Assembly: GCF_031755915.1 (NCBI RefSeq)
Contig: NC_083388.1
Span: 16,555,001-16,619,000 of the forward strand
Length of the DNA: 64,000 nucleotides
Source of the DNA: Ziziphus jujuba
Lineage: Eukaryota; Streptophyta; Magnoliopsida; Rosales; Rhamnaceae
Direction of reading: 5' to 3'
The position numbers were made by a program, and so were the translations under genes. The notes below the pieces were generated by a model. It had not been told where the DNA came from. It worked only from the letters and a program-made list of their open reading frames with translations, and did not search any database. Below, piece by piece: positions 38,047 to 50,639 of the stretch (its first letter is position 1; the number at the start of each line of letters is the position of its first letter).

Positions 38047-38351
38047 TGAAAAGAAGGGTGAAAATTTGAAAAAATAATTTTGTTTTATTCCTTAATATCA
38101 TTTTGTACAACTTGTGTAGGTATATATTCAAGCTTACCTCTAATTAAATACGGAAAAAATAAAAATTGCTACACAAAAAAATAATGAAATTAAGAAAGTA
38201 ACGATGGCAAATAGCTCCCACTAATTAAGCTTCCATAAACTCTACCTTGAAAGGTTTACCAATCCCAAATATTATTGTAATTTATTTTGTAATAAGAAAG
38301 TTGACCAATCCCAAAGATTATTGCAAGATTATTGTAATTTACCCTGTAATA
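38047..38351 (-). repeat. 5' LTR of the minus-strand copia element
   Basis: It is the partner of 30279-30575 and is followed on the minus strand by the primer-binding site. Shared blocks include attttgtacaactcgtgtagg and ccttgaaaggtt-accaatcc variants. Confidence 0.85.
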
Positions 38352-38996
38352 CTGTTTTTCTCATTTTGATTAATTTACTTTTCTTAGAATTAGTCAAATC
38401 TATTAGGCACATTTTGTTACATCATTTTATTAATTTGATTTTTTTTCCAAGTTACTGTTTTATGCTAATTTTTCAATTTAAAAAATTATTTGATTCATGA
38501 ACTGAGCTCTTGATATGTTGAGTGTCAAGTTACTAGCCTTATCAGGCAGTTATAAGTTATAAACAATGTAATTGAGCAAACGAACAATGAGAAATTAGTG
38601 GTTTTGCGGCTTTTTGTTTTTTTTTTTTTGTTACTTAGATATTTCAAAAAGTCCTTGGATTATTATTATTATTATTTTTTGTTTAACCTTCTAAGTGGAT
38701 ATTGAGTTGGGTTGTAATAGTAGTTTGACTTTTAAGTGATGAATTCCCGCCTTTGGTATGGGTCTCTCTCTGTATATTCATATTACTTCATAAAAGGACA
38801 TTTATGTTTGTATTTAAATAATTTATGGATAAAATTTATTGGCTCACTTGAATATTTGGTGCATGTTATAGCATTCCGTTGTAAAGTAAAAAGCTTTTGG
38901 TGATGTTTTTGTGTCGCAAGATGACCATGGTTGAATGTGGATCAGTATAATAGATTTCAGAAGCATTAAGCACCACTATTACATTTTTTATTTCAG
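38352..38996. other. Remainder of the presumed first intron of the OTU gene
   Basis: This stretch has no coding similarity. It is T-rich and ends in a clear polypyrimidine-AG acceptor (tttttatttcag, to 38996) just before the first recognisable OTU coding block. Confidence 0.45.
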
Positions 38997-41900
38997 TTAG
39001 ACTCATTTGGTTGGATACCTATGAAGCTATCAAGTTATATATATTGGGAATGCTTATGGATCCTAATGTTCTTTAGTGGGGTCTCTAGTTGTTTGACAGT
39101 GATCTTTATTCTAATTATGGGTACTCTGGAACTATTCTCTAAAATCATGAGAATTATTATCATGGGCAGTATTTTAGGGAAGATACATATGACACATGTA
39201 GTAGTAATGTACAGAATGACGAACTCATGGTTCATACTCTTGAAGAAAAACTATCATAACTTGCAATATAATGCACCAGGATCTCCAAATGAAGTAGAAA
39301 ATTTTCGATTATCTGTTTGCTCACAAGATTGGCTGGATTAATCCTTGGAAAATTATGGTTCTGGTACTTGCAAAGTTGAAGAAAAATCGTGTCTAATTTG
39401 TTTACTTTATTAGGTTACATGCGCTTTAATTGTGTTGTTTTCATTTGCATGTAACTTGTAGGGTAGGAGACTGGCCATGAAAGAACAAATGCTATGGTAC
39501 CTTCTAATTCATGTTCAAGCCCTGATGAGAATTCATATTGTAGGGATGATGAATCATATTCTCTAAAGCTGACAGATGGATATGCTCTCGATGGAGAAGT
39601 GGGAAAAAGTTTGAATCAGATGCTGTCCATTCTTATAAGTGGCATCAAGAAGTGTTTGGTCTTCCTAAAAAATTAGATTGAAATGTCATTTGTTCTCTTC
39701 AAGGAACTTTTTATGACTTACTGTGATATTCATCATAGCAATCATAACATATTTGAAATTGTTATGTATTGTAGACCTAATATCATTATATCCTTCTGAT
39801 CTCTAGTAAAAATTGTTTAGACTATGGAGACACATTTTTCTATGTTGTATATATTAAACATTTTATTGTTAAGTAGTCCAATAGTATCTTATGTATCAAG
39901 CATAAAAATAAAATAGAAAATGAGACAGTACATGCACTAAGTATAAAATGGTTGAAGGTAACTTCATACTATTTTTTCCTGTTGATGGGGCATATTTATG
40001 AAGTTCTTTGGCTTCTGGACTATAGCATCCTTGACTGTAGTTTTTCTTGGTTTTATGCTGCATGTTCCTAGAATCAGTGGTGAAATACCCTTTGTTGACG
40101 AAGCAATTTTGGATCACCAAAGGCTTCTGGACAGGTGTTGTTTTCTGTTCATCTAGTACCCAATGTTTGTTAGATGTTTTCCACCCCATCTCCCTTTCGT
40201 TTCCTTTTCTTTTTTCTTTCTTCTTTTTTTTTCCCTCTGTATCATGTCTCCTTGCTATTTTTCTGGTGTTGAAAAAAATTATAAGCTATCGTTGTGTTTG
40301 CCAACTACAGAAAGCTTTTTGAGGTTATGACTATTAAAACTTATGATATATCAATCAATTGCGTTGCACATAATGGTTAATACAGATCTTAGCTTCCCAA
40401 TGTGCTCCAATAACCAAATATCTAAGTCTTTATTCTTGATGTTTACTTACAAGTGGCATGACAATTTTCTAATTTGGTCTATTAGTGTATGTCACTTATC
40501 CATAGATGTTATGATATTGAACAATTTAATGAATATCTAAATGTTGGTCGTCAACATAATAGTGTACATGGTAGTATCTTATTGTAATTGAAGAGATGAT
40601 TATGCCATTAATGCAAATATTACCTACAGCCTAAACTTATGCTATAAATCATTTTTCATTCTTCTTCAGGTTGCAGTTATTTGGGTTGATTGAGTGTAAG
40701 GTTGAAAGAGATGGTAACTGTCCGGTTAAATTTTTTCACTAGGTTAAAAAAATTTAGTGTGCCTTCTATATATTATGCTGATCAATATAATTTGTACACA
40801 AGACATGGTGTCTTATTTTTGGTACAATGTTTCCAGTTTGTGTTCTATCAAATCAATTTTATTGACCTCCTGAATAACACAAGTTTGTGAGAAAACAAGT
40901 TGTGAATCAAGTTGGCTATCTTAGCTTTTGAGACTTAAAATTTTAGTTTCCTTTATGCAGGCATTCTTTTTTTTAGTTTCCAGATTTGTTTGTTATTTCT
41001 ATTTTGATGCAAGTGATATAAATATGATGACAATTTGCATGATCAACTTAAATCATACCCGTAAATATATTAGGGATATGTTCCCTCATGGCTTATGGTG
41101 ATTATTTGGAGAAGATATCCAAGTATTTTTCTTTTCCTCCTAATTTTACTTGACCATTTATTTTGTTGGTTTAACTTATATTTTGCTTTTATATTTTTTC
41201 AATTGCGTGGATGAAAAGAAGAGTGGTGATTAGGTGATCATGTTACATTGCAAGCTCCCACAGATTCAGTATGTTTTAGGAACCTTTTTTTTTTTTTTTT
41301 GTCCTTGTATATACATGTATGTATTTATCGCTGAGTATATGAGTTTTCTATTTACTTTTATTTTTTAATTTTGCTGTACAGATGCTTATTGCCAGTATGA
41401 CTTTTTTTTTGCCCTTTATAATAACAATTATTTGATGTAGCTTTGTTTATAAACTTGTTAGTTCCAGTTAGTTTTTACATGGTGGTATTTGGGAATTGGA
41501 TCTTATTTAGTTTATTTGAACTTTGTTCATTCTACACCTTTAATAAGTGAAAATTTGAGTGGTTGATGGATGATCATAGGACTTTAACATTTCATTGGCC
41601 AGCTAACTAGCTTTAGGACAAAACTGAATAGATCTTTGACCAATAGTATTACAAAATAACCATGTCTCTTAAACCGTGCACTCATCTTTATATATAATGT
41701 AGGCTCTTCCAAACATGTCAAGTGATTAATTGGAACAATATTTGGAAATTAATGTTCCAACTTCCAATTTTATTTGATGCTCTTGAAGGATCAATGGTTA
41801 TAACTTTTTTAAGATTCCTCTATTGTTTTCAAATCAAATTTTGTGAAGTAGGAGGCATTATATTTACAAATATTATCGGTGAGACCAAAAGGCTATGCAA

Positions 41901-42109
41901 ATGCACTCTAATTCTAAAATGCAATGTTATAGAGCCTGATCATTTCTTTCATTCACAGGTGGCATGGTTTGGAGTGAAAAAAAAAAAATGTTTGAATGTT
42001 TGAGGCACGTTCAAGGAATAAGTATTACATGCCATTTATTGTTACACAAAGCCTTTCACTTTTTCTCCACTTTGTTTCCTTTTCTAAAAATATTCATATG
42101 TACATATGT

Positions 42110-42141
<32 letters not shown>

Positions 42142-44169
42142 TACATAGAAATTGTTTTAGAAGAAGAAGGGGTGATGGTGGGAATTTTGAAAACAAAAAT
42201 GAGACATTTTCCTTTCTTTCTCAAAACAACTTTTTGGAAGCAAAAAAAAAAGAAAACCCGAATGAATTGAAGAATGAAAAGTGCCAGCCCAAACTGGTGG
42301 AACTAGAATGTATTGACCCTTATTGTATTGCTTAAAGGTTTGAAGTTTTTCCACAATGTAGGATCGAATGAAGAATTGTGATATAGGATGCTATGGTCAA
42401 ATCTGTATTGAAGTATATTGATTGATCATGATGCATCCCACTTTGAGATGGAATGTATAATCTTATATTACGGAATATATAATTTGCTTTTAGGCTAATG
42501 TTGCATTACATTCTGTGTTCAATTTGTCAATTCCATACAATTTTTCTGTTATGACACTGTGAATACGACAAGCTTTATTTATAATATTTTGTGCATCAGT
42601 GGTATAATGAAGTGTGCCATCTTACTCATGTTCACAATCTTTTGTAGTATGGAGTCAAAATATTAGTCATGGCATCTTTCAAGGACACTAAATACCTTGG
42701 GAGTCTACCTGATGTTGAAAGATTAATATGAGGTATTGTAGTTATTTTTTGAACTTTTCCATTTCATAAAATTGTATAAGCATTATTCTTTCCAACTTTC
42801 TTTGCATAATCCATTTGCTTCAATCTCATGTTTTCATAACCTTTCTTTTTTTGAAAATAATATTATGATATTTTTGTTAGTTTTTAAATATTTAAATATT
42901 TAAATATTGTTCTTGACCTAGTACAGTTATTAGATATGCATGTTTGTTGGGTGCATGAGGATGTTTATGATCACTTTTTTGTCTTAAAAAAAGAAAGACA
43001 AAAATTTATGTCATCACTTAATACTTAGATAAAGACATTCCTAAATAAACCATAAATTTTAATAACCTTAATGGGTCCTTGTTGAAGGTGAATGTATAGG
43101 GTTTGTTATTTTTCATTATATCCTCTTCATATAAAATTGGAAAATCCACTCAATGTCTATAAATTAGAAAATTTTGGAAGGATAAATACTAGTAGATACA
43201 TGAATTTGTCCATCATTGGCTCTCTGGAATGCGAAAGTTTTGGATAAAGGTTTGTGCATTCATTTGGTTGCTTATTCTATCTTGAGTTTTTGGTGAATAT
43301 GTAGGGCTTTGATGTTTTCTTTGTTTCTAAGGTTTTCATATATTGTCTAAGTCATTATGACTAGCATCCTATCTTATGCCGCATTTTTTATACATGGGGC
43401 TATTTTTTTTTTTCTATACATTTGTTTTATTGAAAGGAAATCAGTCCACCTATATTTTTTTACTTCCTGGAGAAGATGAAAGCAGCAAGAAAAGAGTGGC
43501 GAGCTAGAAATCTTTCTACTTTTAAGTTTTTTCCTCCCCTGTCTATTTTGTTCCTTTCTTGTTCCTCATCTTTACTGCATAGCTAATGTCCTCTATTCCT
43601 TATCCTCCATTCCTTCTTAGTTTCCTTTCACTTCTCCAGATGGAGCCAAAATAATGGACAAGGCAGTGTTTTATTCCAATTTTACAATAATAGGAATTTT
43701 GGAACAAAGTTTTTAACAAACCTTTAGGCTGCTAAAGGCTTAATTTTTTTTAACTTGATTAACAGTTATTGGATTTATTGTATTAAAAAAAACATAATTT
43801 CTTCAGCCAAGACCATGTTCTTTGAGCTTAAATCATTCTTCTAGTAGTTTTTGAAAGCAATTACTGAAATTCATTTAAGCTGTTGTGCACTGTAAAAGAG
43901 GGTAGAAAGTATAACGTACACTTTTCGACATGAACCTTCTTGTCATCCATGATGTACAGACATAAACAACTGGGGTAAACTTTAATGATTTGATGGATTT
44001 TTTTGCAGTAATTTGGTTAAGCTTTTGGGCAGAGTTGCACTACAGCTCAATTTATCCTAAAGTTGGTGAGTACCTATATATGAGTACCTATATAAATAGG
44101 TTATGAACCATTTTTTTAAATAATTTTAATGATTTTTTGTTAAAGAAAATTAAAGGATTGATATTGGAA

Positions 44170-44632
44170 ATTTAGAAAACAATTGTTAAGAACACAAAAA
44201 TGAAAAATGAGAAATGAAGAAAAAATAAAGAGCAAAGAAATGATAGTTTTGTTGATACCTAAGATGAAGATATCTTTTCTTCGTAACTTGCTTAGACAAA
44301 AATGGAGAGAGTGAGAAATGAAGAAAAAATAAAGAGTACAGAAATGATAGATTTGTTGATATTTGAGATTGAAGATATCTTTTCGCGATAACTTACTTAG
44401 ACATGGGGGGGAGAGAGAAGGAGAGTTATTTGATTACTTTTTAGTTAGAATGGTTACTTGGAACAAAAGAAATGATAGATTTGTTGATTCCTTCGTGGGA
44501 CGTAAGGAGCGAGGGAGTTATTTTCTTACTTGTTTGGAACAAAAGAAATAACAGATTTGTTGATTCCTTAAATGAATAAAGAAATGATAGATTTGTTGAT
44601 TCCTTAGATGAAGATATCTTTTCACTAAAACG

Positions 44633-44676
<44 letters not shown>

Positions 44677-44939
44677 GCTTTAGATGAAGATATCTTTTCA
44701 CTGAAATGGGTAGAGAGAGAGAGTATTTGCTTACTTATTGATTTGAATGGTTATTTGGAACAAAAGAATTTCTAGATTTATTGATACCTTAGATAAAGAT
44801 ATAATTTCACTGTAACTTGCTTAGACAGAAATGGGAAGAGAGAGGGAACGAGGGAGGGAAGGAGTTATTTGTTTAATTTTTGGTTTAAATGTTTGTCTGG
44901 AACAAAAAAGTACAGAGAGAGGGAGAGAGCACTACAATA
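44170..44939 (+). repeat. Degenerate minisatellite with GA tracts (left part)
   Basis: Repeated words are agaaatgatagatttgttga, gatgaagatatcttttcac, taacttgcttagacaaaaatgg, GA runs (44401-44421, 44635-44672, 44711-44723) and gagttatttgcttac...tggttgtttggaacaaaag. They recur in the same order, with units of roughly 110-200 bp. The array lies in the last intron of the OTU pseudogene and resumes at 47408-47470 after the CACTA-like element. Confidence 0.85.
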
Positions 44940-47407
44940 AATATTATTTTTTATAACATGTCAAAAATTCTATAAAAGATATATAATTGTATTTTTAGAA
45001 ATGTCATGATAGTCCATGTTATAAAAAGTCCAACTTCTTATAGCATTTTTGAAATGTCATACTAAATGCTATAAATAAGCATTTAATAGCATTTGTCTTA
45101 AACTATTGTGTGTTTGAAAATAGTTATAAATGTTATGTTATGGCATTTAATATACTATATTAAATATATTTTATAGCATTTAAAAATATTATTTTAAATA
45201 GATTTCATAGCATTGGAAATGCTATGTCACAATAACAAAAAAATAAATTTATGACATTTTAAAATGTTCCTAAAGTTATACTATAGTAACATTTAATTAG
45301 CAAATGATAATCATTACAAATATCATTAAAAATTATAGTGACAATTAAAAATAGCTCTAAAAAGGACAACTAATGACATTTGAAAATATAAAAAAAAATA
45401 ATTAATGATATTAAATTGAATTTTAAATATTAATTTTAATATAAAAATTTAAAAATACCAAAAAATATGATTATGTTAGTTCTCAAATGTTACTAAAAAA
45501 ATATTATAATAATAATAATAATAATAATAATTTAAATCATTTTAACTAAAAATTAATTTCATTATCTATAAGAGAATTTCAAATTTTAATTTTAATAATA
45601 CTTTTATTATGTTTTATGAATTTAATCGATAGCACCTAGTTGTTTCTTCTTTTTTTTCTTTTTCTTTTAGTGAAAGTTATCGTAAATTTAAAGTTGATAA
45701 TAATGAAAAACAATAATTATAAAAAAAGATAAACAAATAATAAAAAATTTATAATTGATTTCTTTAATAGATTGTTATCACCATTCAAAAGATAAACAAA
45801 AGTACATATGATAATCCAAATTATCTACATATATGAGGCAAACAAAAAAAGATTTACACAACCAAGTTTCTTTCCTACATCTGCAACAATTACAAAACGA
45901 TCTTTTAATCTTGATCTAGGAACACAAATGACAACAACAATTGCAAAAAATTAATCCTCATTAATGACTCCATCTTTTATTGCTCTTCTTAAAAGACCTG
46001 CAAGTAACAAAAAAACAAAAGCTGTCCTATAAGCTTTAGAATTGGAGAGGCAGAGAAATACAGAGGTAAAAGCAGAAAGGACAGCAAGAGGCAGAGAAAT
46101 ACATAGGTAAAAGCAAAGCAGAGCAAATAAATAGAACAATCCACGAATACTACATATGTGTAACATATACTACTTCTTGGCACCAAAAGCTATCCCACAT
46201 AACATTTCCAAAGAGCTTGCCATCCCCAGCTGAGTATTTCAAAATTCCATAAAAATAAAAAATAAAAATAGAAACATAATAATTATATATATTTTCACAA
46301 TTTTCTTTAGAATTTTGAAAAAAAATTTAAAAAAAAATCCAAGTAAGAAGTTTATTTAAGAAACAAGTACCAAGAGAACCATAGTTGAACCCAACAACGA
46401 CAGTGGTAGAATAGAAATGACATTATTTTTAAAATTTTGGAAAGAATTTTGGAAAAAGATTTAAATTTTTTGTTTTGAAAAATTAACAACTTCAATTGAT
46501 ATTATTTTTCTTTTTATACAACTAACAAGATTAAAAAGAAAAACTTTGTTTCAAAAATAATAATCCAATGACTTTGTTTCAAAAATAATAATCCAATGAC
46601 ACTTTAAAATATTATAAAATAATTTATTTAATGATATTTAATAAATCAATGACACTCATAGAAATGACATAAATATAATGTAACTAAAGGATTAAAAAAA
46701 AAAAAAAAAACCAAAGGGTTGATGAATAGATAGGCAAATTGAAAAAGAAATTTGAATTTTTTAAGAGTATTGGAGAATATATTAGGGTAGAGATAAAATA
46801 TGTAGAGTGCTTGTTACAGAGAATATGAATAAAGTATATAGGTTCCTATGTTGTTTTATTAGAGCTCAAATTACAAACCAAATATTATATTTATTATTTA
46901 TTCTACATATATTTGTACTCATTTTATTCTCCTCCTTAGTGATATTACTCCATCTTAAGTTTTTATTTAATGCTGAAACCGATTTAGAAAGGATAAATTA
47001 TTATCAGTTATGAAATTTTAAAATTAGTGTGGACTCATTTGTATTTTGTTATGGCTAATTCACCTTAGTTATTAATATTTAATTTGTGACATTTTGTATT
47101 AAATTGATGCTAAAATAAGTGTTATTCTATTAGGATTTTCTTGTATAGTAATCAATTTAATAGCAACTATAAATGATATGTTAAGTATATTTGATAGCAT
47201 TTAAAAATGTTATTTAAGTATATTCATAGCATTTGAAAATGCCATAGATTTTCATAGCATTTGAAAATGTTATTGAAAAGTACAATTTTATCCAACACAT
47301 TTTAACATGTAAAAAATTAATTAAAAATGCTAGTGTTTTATATTGGTAATAGCATTTTTTTAAAATGCTTTAATCGTAAGCTATAAAATCTCATATATGT
47401 TGCAGTG
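44940..47407. mobile_element. Non-autonomous CACTA-like DNA transposon inserted in the minisatellite
   Basis: The left end is CACTACAATAAATATT (from 44940) and the right end, read inverted, is CACTGCAACATATATG (to 47407). Both begin CACT(A/G)CAA, as expected for CACTA (EnSpm) termini. The 3-bp sequence GAG flanks both sides (44937-44939, 47408-47410), the target-duplication size of this class. Sub-terminal motifs of the type tagcatttgaaaatg occur many times near both ends. No transposase was recognised in the 2468 bp. The interior holds short tandem repeats at 46048-46120 (period 41) and 46544-46600 (period 28). Empty-site continuity of the minisatellite on both sides supports the borders. 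Confidence 0.8.
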
Positions 47408-48244
47408 GAGGGAGGGAGTTATTTGCTTACTTTTTGATTTGAATGGTTGTTTGGAACAAAAGAGTATATATAAATATACATATAGAAATATTACCACAAG
47501 CTCAAGGTTATAGTATCTAATACTGCATGTTGCATGTCTCAAATGTTGGTCAACTTGGTTAGGGAATTAAAACACAAGCATTGGAGATATATTATATAAA
47601 CTGCTAAATATTTATTAAGAAAACTGCATCTAAGATGCTGAATGTGCATAAAGTGAAAGCATGTAATCTCGTAAGTGAAGGCAATGCTGTGAAATATATT
47701 TAATTATGAATTTTCATTCCAGCTATCAAGAATTGTCTATCTCCTTTATTAGCAGAGCAATGGAAAGTGAGCTCAAAGGATGTAAAGAATAGTTGAAGGT
47801 GTTGAAAAAGCAAAATAATACGATAATTTTGATGGGATGAGACATGTGAGATAAGAGATCCAAAACCAACACCTTGCATTAATAACCTGGAAATGAATCA
47901 AATTTAATTCGAACAAGTAGCTGAATGCACAGGATATATGGTTTGGCACTTTGGCTTTGGCCGCTGTCTTATCTACATAATGTGTTTGCGTGTGTATGGG
48001 TGTGAGTGTTTACATGCGTCTGAGTCCTTATTTGTGGTTTATGCACTTGTGGCTGGTTTTACTGGTCTTTTCAGATTGTGCTCAGTCCACATATGTCTTG
48101 CAAACTTGATCATGTTTGGAACCCTTGGACTCTTCGTAAAATCACGATGCTATATATTTTTGTGGTTAATATCTATATTTACCCACATTTGAGACTAAGA
48201 AGAAGAAAAAGCGTTGGATGCGACAAAATGAGCATGTGGAGTAA

Positions 48245-48441
48245 TCGGAGGAATACTGATGATTCGTGATCTCGAACTTCAATCCTTTTTTTTTTTGTTT
48301 CCACATCCTTCTCAAAAGAACATCAAAATCTCTGACTGCTTTTTTGGCAGGCATTCTTTGTTTTGGATCTAGCTGAAAGATAACATGCCAAAGAACAATT
48401 GTTGCTTTGCCTAAGCCTCCTGTGTACATTGTTCTTTGATG
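48245..48441 (+). other. Probable former 3' untranslated region of the OTU gene
   Basis: It follows the TAA at 48242. Composition is less AT-rich than the spacer and there is no open frame. It is cut by the copia insertion and seems to continue at 55396. Confidence 0.4.
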
Positions 48442-48446
48442 TAACT

Positions 48447-48941
48447 TGTTAAATAAATTAATAATTGTAGACTTAGTCTAATCAATTATTCATTTACAGG
48501 GTCTATTTATGTCATTACTGGAACTGGCTTATTTTAATATTTTGTAGTAGGACCCTTGGTCACACACTCTCTATAAGACTCCAGTTGGCCCATTGGATTG
48601 GAGGACCAACTCTCTTTATAAGCCCATTGACTTACCCATATTTTTCTAGTATTATTATATTATTAAATTATTAGTATTTTGTGTATGTTAAAATTAATGG
48701 ATAAGTGTGACTTATAGAGACTATAAAAGATCTAGGGCAAGCAAACAAATAGATTCCATACAGTATTTTGATATTAGGGTTTTCGAAGATCTGAGAGTGA
48801 TTTGAGAGTAGTGTGTCCATAGGCACTACTTTACATTGTTTTCTATTTTGTAAGATTAAAGATTTAATTTATCAATGGCTACGTTTGGAGGTTAATAATT
48901 TATGATTTATGAAATTTATTTAGATCCATAAAAGTGTAACA
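48447..48941 (+). repeat. 5' LTR of the plus-strand copia element
   Basis: It begins TGTTAAATAAATTAATAA and ends GTGTAACA. It contains a TATA-like box (ctataaaaga, 48721-48730) that is retained in the 3' LTR (ctataaaagg, 55161-55170). Confidence 0.95.
48721..48730 (+). promoter_or_regulatory. LTR TATA box
   Basis: CTATAAAAGA in the 5' LTR, conserved at the equivalent place in the 3' LTR, about 220 bp before the LTR end. It is the likely promoter element of the retrotransposon. Confidence 0.6.
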
Positions 48942-48943
48942 AT

Positions 48944-48955
48944 TGGTATCAAAGC
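48944..48955 (+). other. Primer-binding site of the plus-strand copia element
   Basis: TGGTATCAAAGC lies two bases after the 5' LTR and is complementary to initiator Met-tRNA with one mismatch. Confidence 0.9.
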
Positions 48956-50639
48956 GTGGTTAATATGCATAATAATTTTTTTTTTGTGATTAGTCTTCAT
49001 TGTATCTATGATGATCGGATTGAACTGTATGTGGCCATTGAATGATATGTGGGATTCAAATATATGTTCTTTATTTTATTTTTCTTTCTGTGTGCATGGA
49101 TCTGTGAAGCTATAATCTTGATGTGTGAAGAAACATAATACATGCTCGATTGTTATTTGTAAAACAAAACAAAAAAAGAAAAAATTGTGATTGCGAAACT
49201 AGTGGTAATCGGGTTTTAAATCAAATTTGTGCACAATATGTAAACTTCGTTTTAGTTCGAATTAAGACCTGGGCATGGTGGAAAATTGTTTTTCAATGTG
49301 TTTTGTATTGTTTAAAATCTTGAATTGGACCTGAAAAAGCCTTAAAAAAAAATTGGAGAAAACTGTGGCCGAATGCAACCTGGATTTGTGAATTGTTTTT
49401 GGTTAATTTTTGGCCAAAATTGATGCCAACAATGCTATGACAACAACGGGATCAATTTTGCCCAAAAATTTTCTGCAATTTTCTTGGAATTACATGGGTG
49501 TTTGTTTGAGTTTTGGCTGAAATAATTCTTGTGTTGGGTGTTTATTTTTCTGCATTTTTGAACCAAATTAATTTGGGGCAAAACTTTCTCAAGAGGAGAC
49601 GAATCAAAAAGCACCTATTTTGCTCAAAATTTTCTGGAATTTCTTGTGATTCCATGGTTGTTTATTTTTTAGTTTTGGCCGATTATAATCTTAAGTTTGG
49701 GTGTTTGTTTTAAGCTCTCCTTTAGCCAAATTGATACTTTAAAATTGTTGCCCACACCGAAAGGAGAAGAATGGCGCCGGTATTGTAGAAAATGGTGATC
49801 GGAATTGTGTTTTATAGGCGGGTTTGTCAAGCGGGTCAAGCGACCCGTTAACCAGAAAACCGGGTCGACCTACGACAAGACTGAAGGAAGGAGAAAGCTA
49901 ACGTCAGCATCCTCTTGCTGACGTCAATAGCCAAAATTTCAAAAAAATAAAAATAATAATAATAAAAAAAATATATATAGATATATTATTTTATTTATTT
50001 ATTTGTATGCTTATTTATTTATCTATTGTTTAATATTATTAAAAAAAATGTTATTTATTTATTGTTTATTTATTTATTTGTTTAATTATTCTATTCCAAT
50101 TTGCTTGAATTAAAAGTAAGTATATATGTTTGGAATTGGAACAAGTTAGCTTTCCCTAAAGAGGCTTTGTGTCTAATTGGTATAGTAGTGTGGAATTTTA
50201 GGTACTCACCTGTTGTGAAACTTATTTTGTCTACATTATGTGTACCAATGTAATGTATGATGGCATAGTGGATGAGATGTTTTTTATTTACCTATTTCAT
50301 GAAATTGCCAATGTGTTATTTTCTCCCACTTATTAATCAGGGTTTATACAGGTAACTAAACTATCCTGTCAGTGGTTTTAGCTGCTTTGTATGACGCCTG
50401 AAATGGCAGTGAAAGTTAATTAAATGCCATGTATCGCAGGTTCTGAATTGCGCTGTCGGTGATTCAGTTCAATGCAGTTGATTGTCCCTGGCCCGCGAAA
50501 GGGTATCTTTAGTGCTATAAAGACCCTAACGATATTGATATTTTATGTTTTGTGTTAAGGGGCTGGAAAATAGTTATTGTTTTATATGTATTAAATGTTT
50601 TATTGTGTTTACTATTTTCACAATTAGTAGCACCCCGAA
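48956..50639 (+). other. Untranslated leader of the plus-strand copia element
   Basis: About 1.7 kb without coding similarity lies between the primer-binding site and gag. It contains two related blocks around 49440-49540 and 49590-49700 (caaaattttctg-aattttcttg...tgtttg) and a TTTA-rich tract at 49980-50090. A long leader is unusual but not unknown in copia elements. Confidence 0.5.

Larger units (their letters stand above)
30279..38351 (-). mobile_element. Ty1/copia retrotransposon, decayed, carrying a nested insertion
   Basis: Two direct repeats bound the element: 30279-30575 (3' LTR) and 38047-38351 (5' LTR), about 300 bp each, with obvious divergence. Next to the 5' LTR is a primer-binding site matching initiator Met-tRNA. 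Next to the 3' LTR is a purine tract. Flanking 5-mers are ctctt (30274-30278) and ctgtt (38352-38356), a target duplication with one mismatch if correct. Internal domains run gag, integrase, reverse transcriptase, RNase H, the copia order, all on the minus strand and all broken. The host site is probably the first intron of the OTU gene. Confidence 0.88.
38997..48244 (+). pseudogene. OTU-domain deubiquitinase (OTU9-12 group), decayed, exons dispersed by insertions
   Basis: OTU proteases cleave ubiquitin chains with a Cys-His pair. The recognisable exons, in order: 38997-about 39390 (NYYHGQYFREDTYDT, QNDELMVHTLEEKLS, later SQDWLD); about 39461-39632 (SYSLKLTDGYALDGEVGKSL); about 40058-40134 (HVPRISGEIP, DEAILDHQRLLDR); 40670-about 40760 (LQLFGLIECKVERDGNC, with the catalytic Cys of DGNC); about 41056-41123 (MAYGDYLEKISK); 41222-41268 (GDHVTLQAPTDS); 42648-42721 (YGVKILVMASFKDTKYLGSL); 44009-44065 (VIWLSFWAELHYSSIYPK, with the catalytic His); about 48179-48244 (LPTFETKKKKKRW to a TAA). 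Lesions: stops at 39074, 39086 and 39140, a one-base insertion before MAYGDY, a stop plus one-base loss at SGEWGDH, and loss of similarity after DGNC. Several splice sites are degraded. The last intron holds a minisatellite and a CACTA-like element. Confidence 0.85.

Noticed and set aside
39021..39341. 106-codon hydrophobic open frame
   Set aside because: It is the wrong frame over the first OTU exon for most of its length. The frame with OTU similarity has three stops here. Only the last part (SQDWLD) joins the OTU reading after a frameshift.
41722..42335. Overlapping open frames of 93 and 123 codons
   Set aside because: They lie in the OTU intron between the exons at 41222-41268 and 42648-42721, include a TA microsatellite, and have no family resemblance.
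44635..44701. GA tract considered as a regulatory GAGA element
   Set aside because: It is part of a degenerate minisatellite in an intron of a dead gene. Simple-sequence expansion explains it.
45951..46186. Two overlapping Leu-rich frames on the minus strand
   Set aside because: They arise from a 41-bp tandem repeat inside the CACTA-like element, with no transposase similarity.
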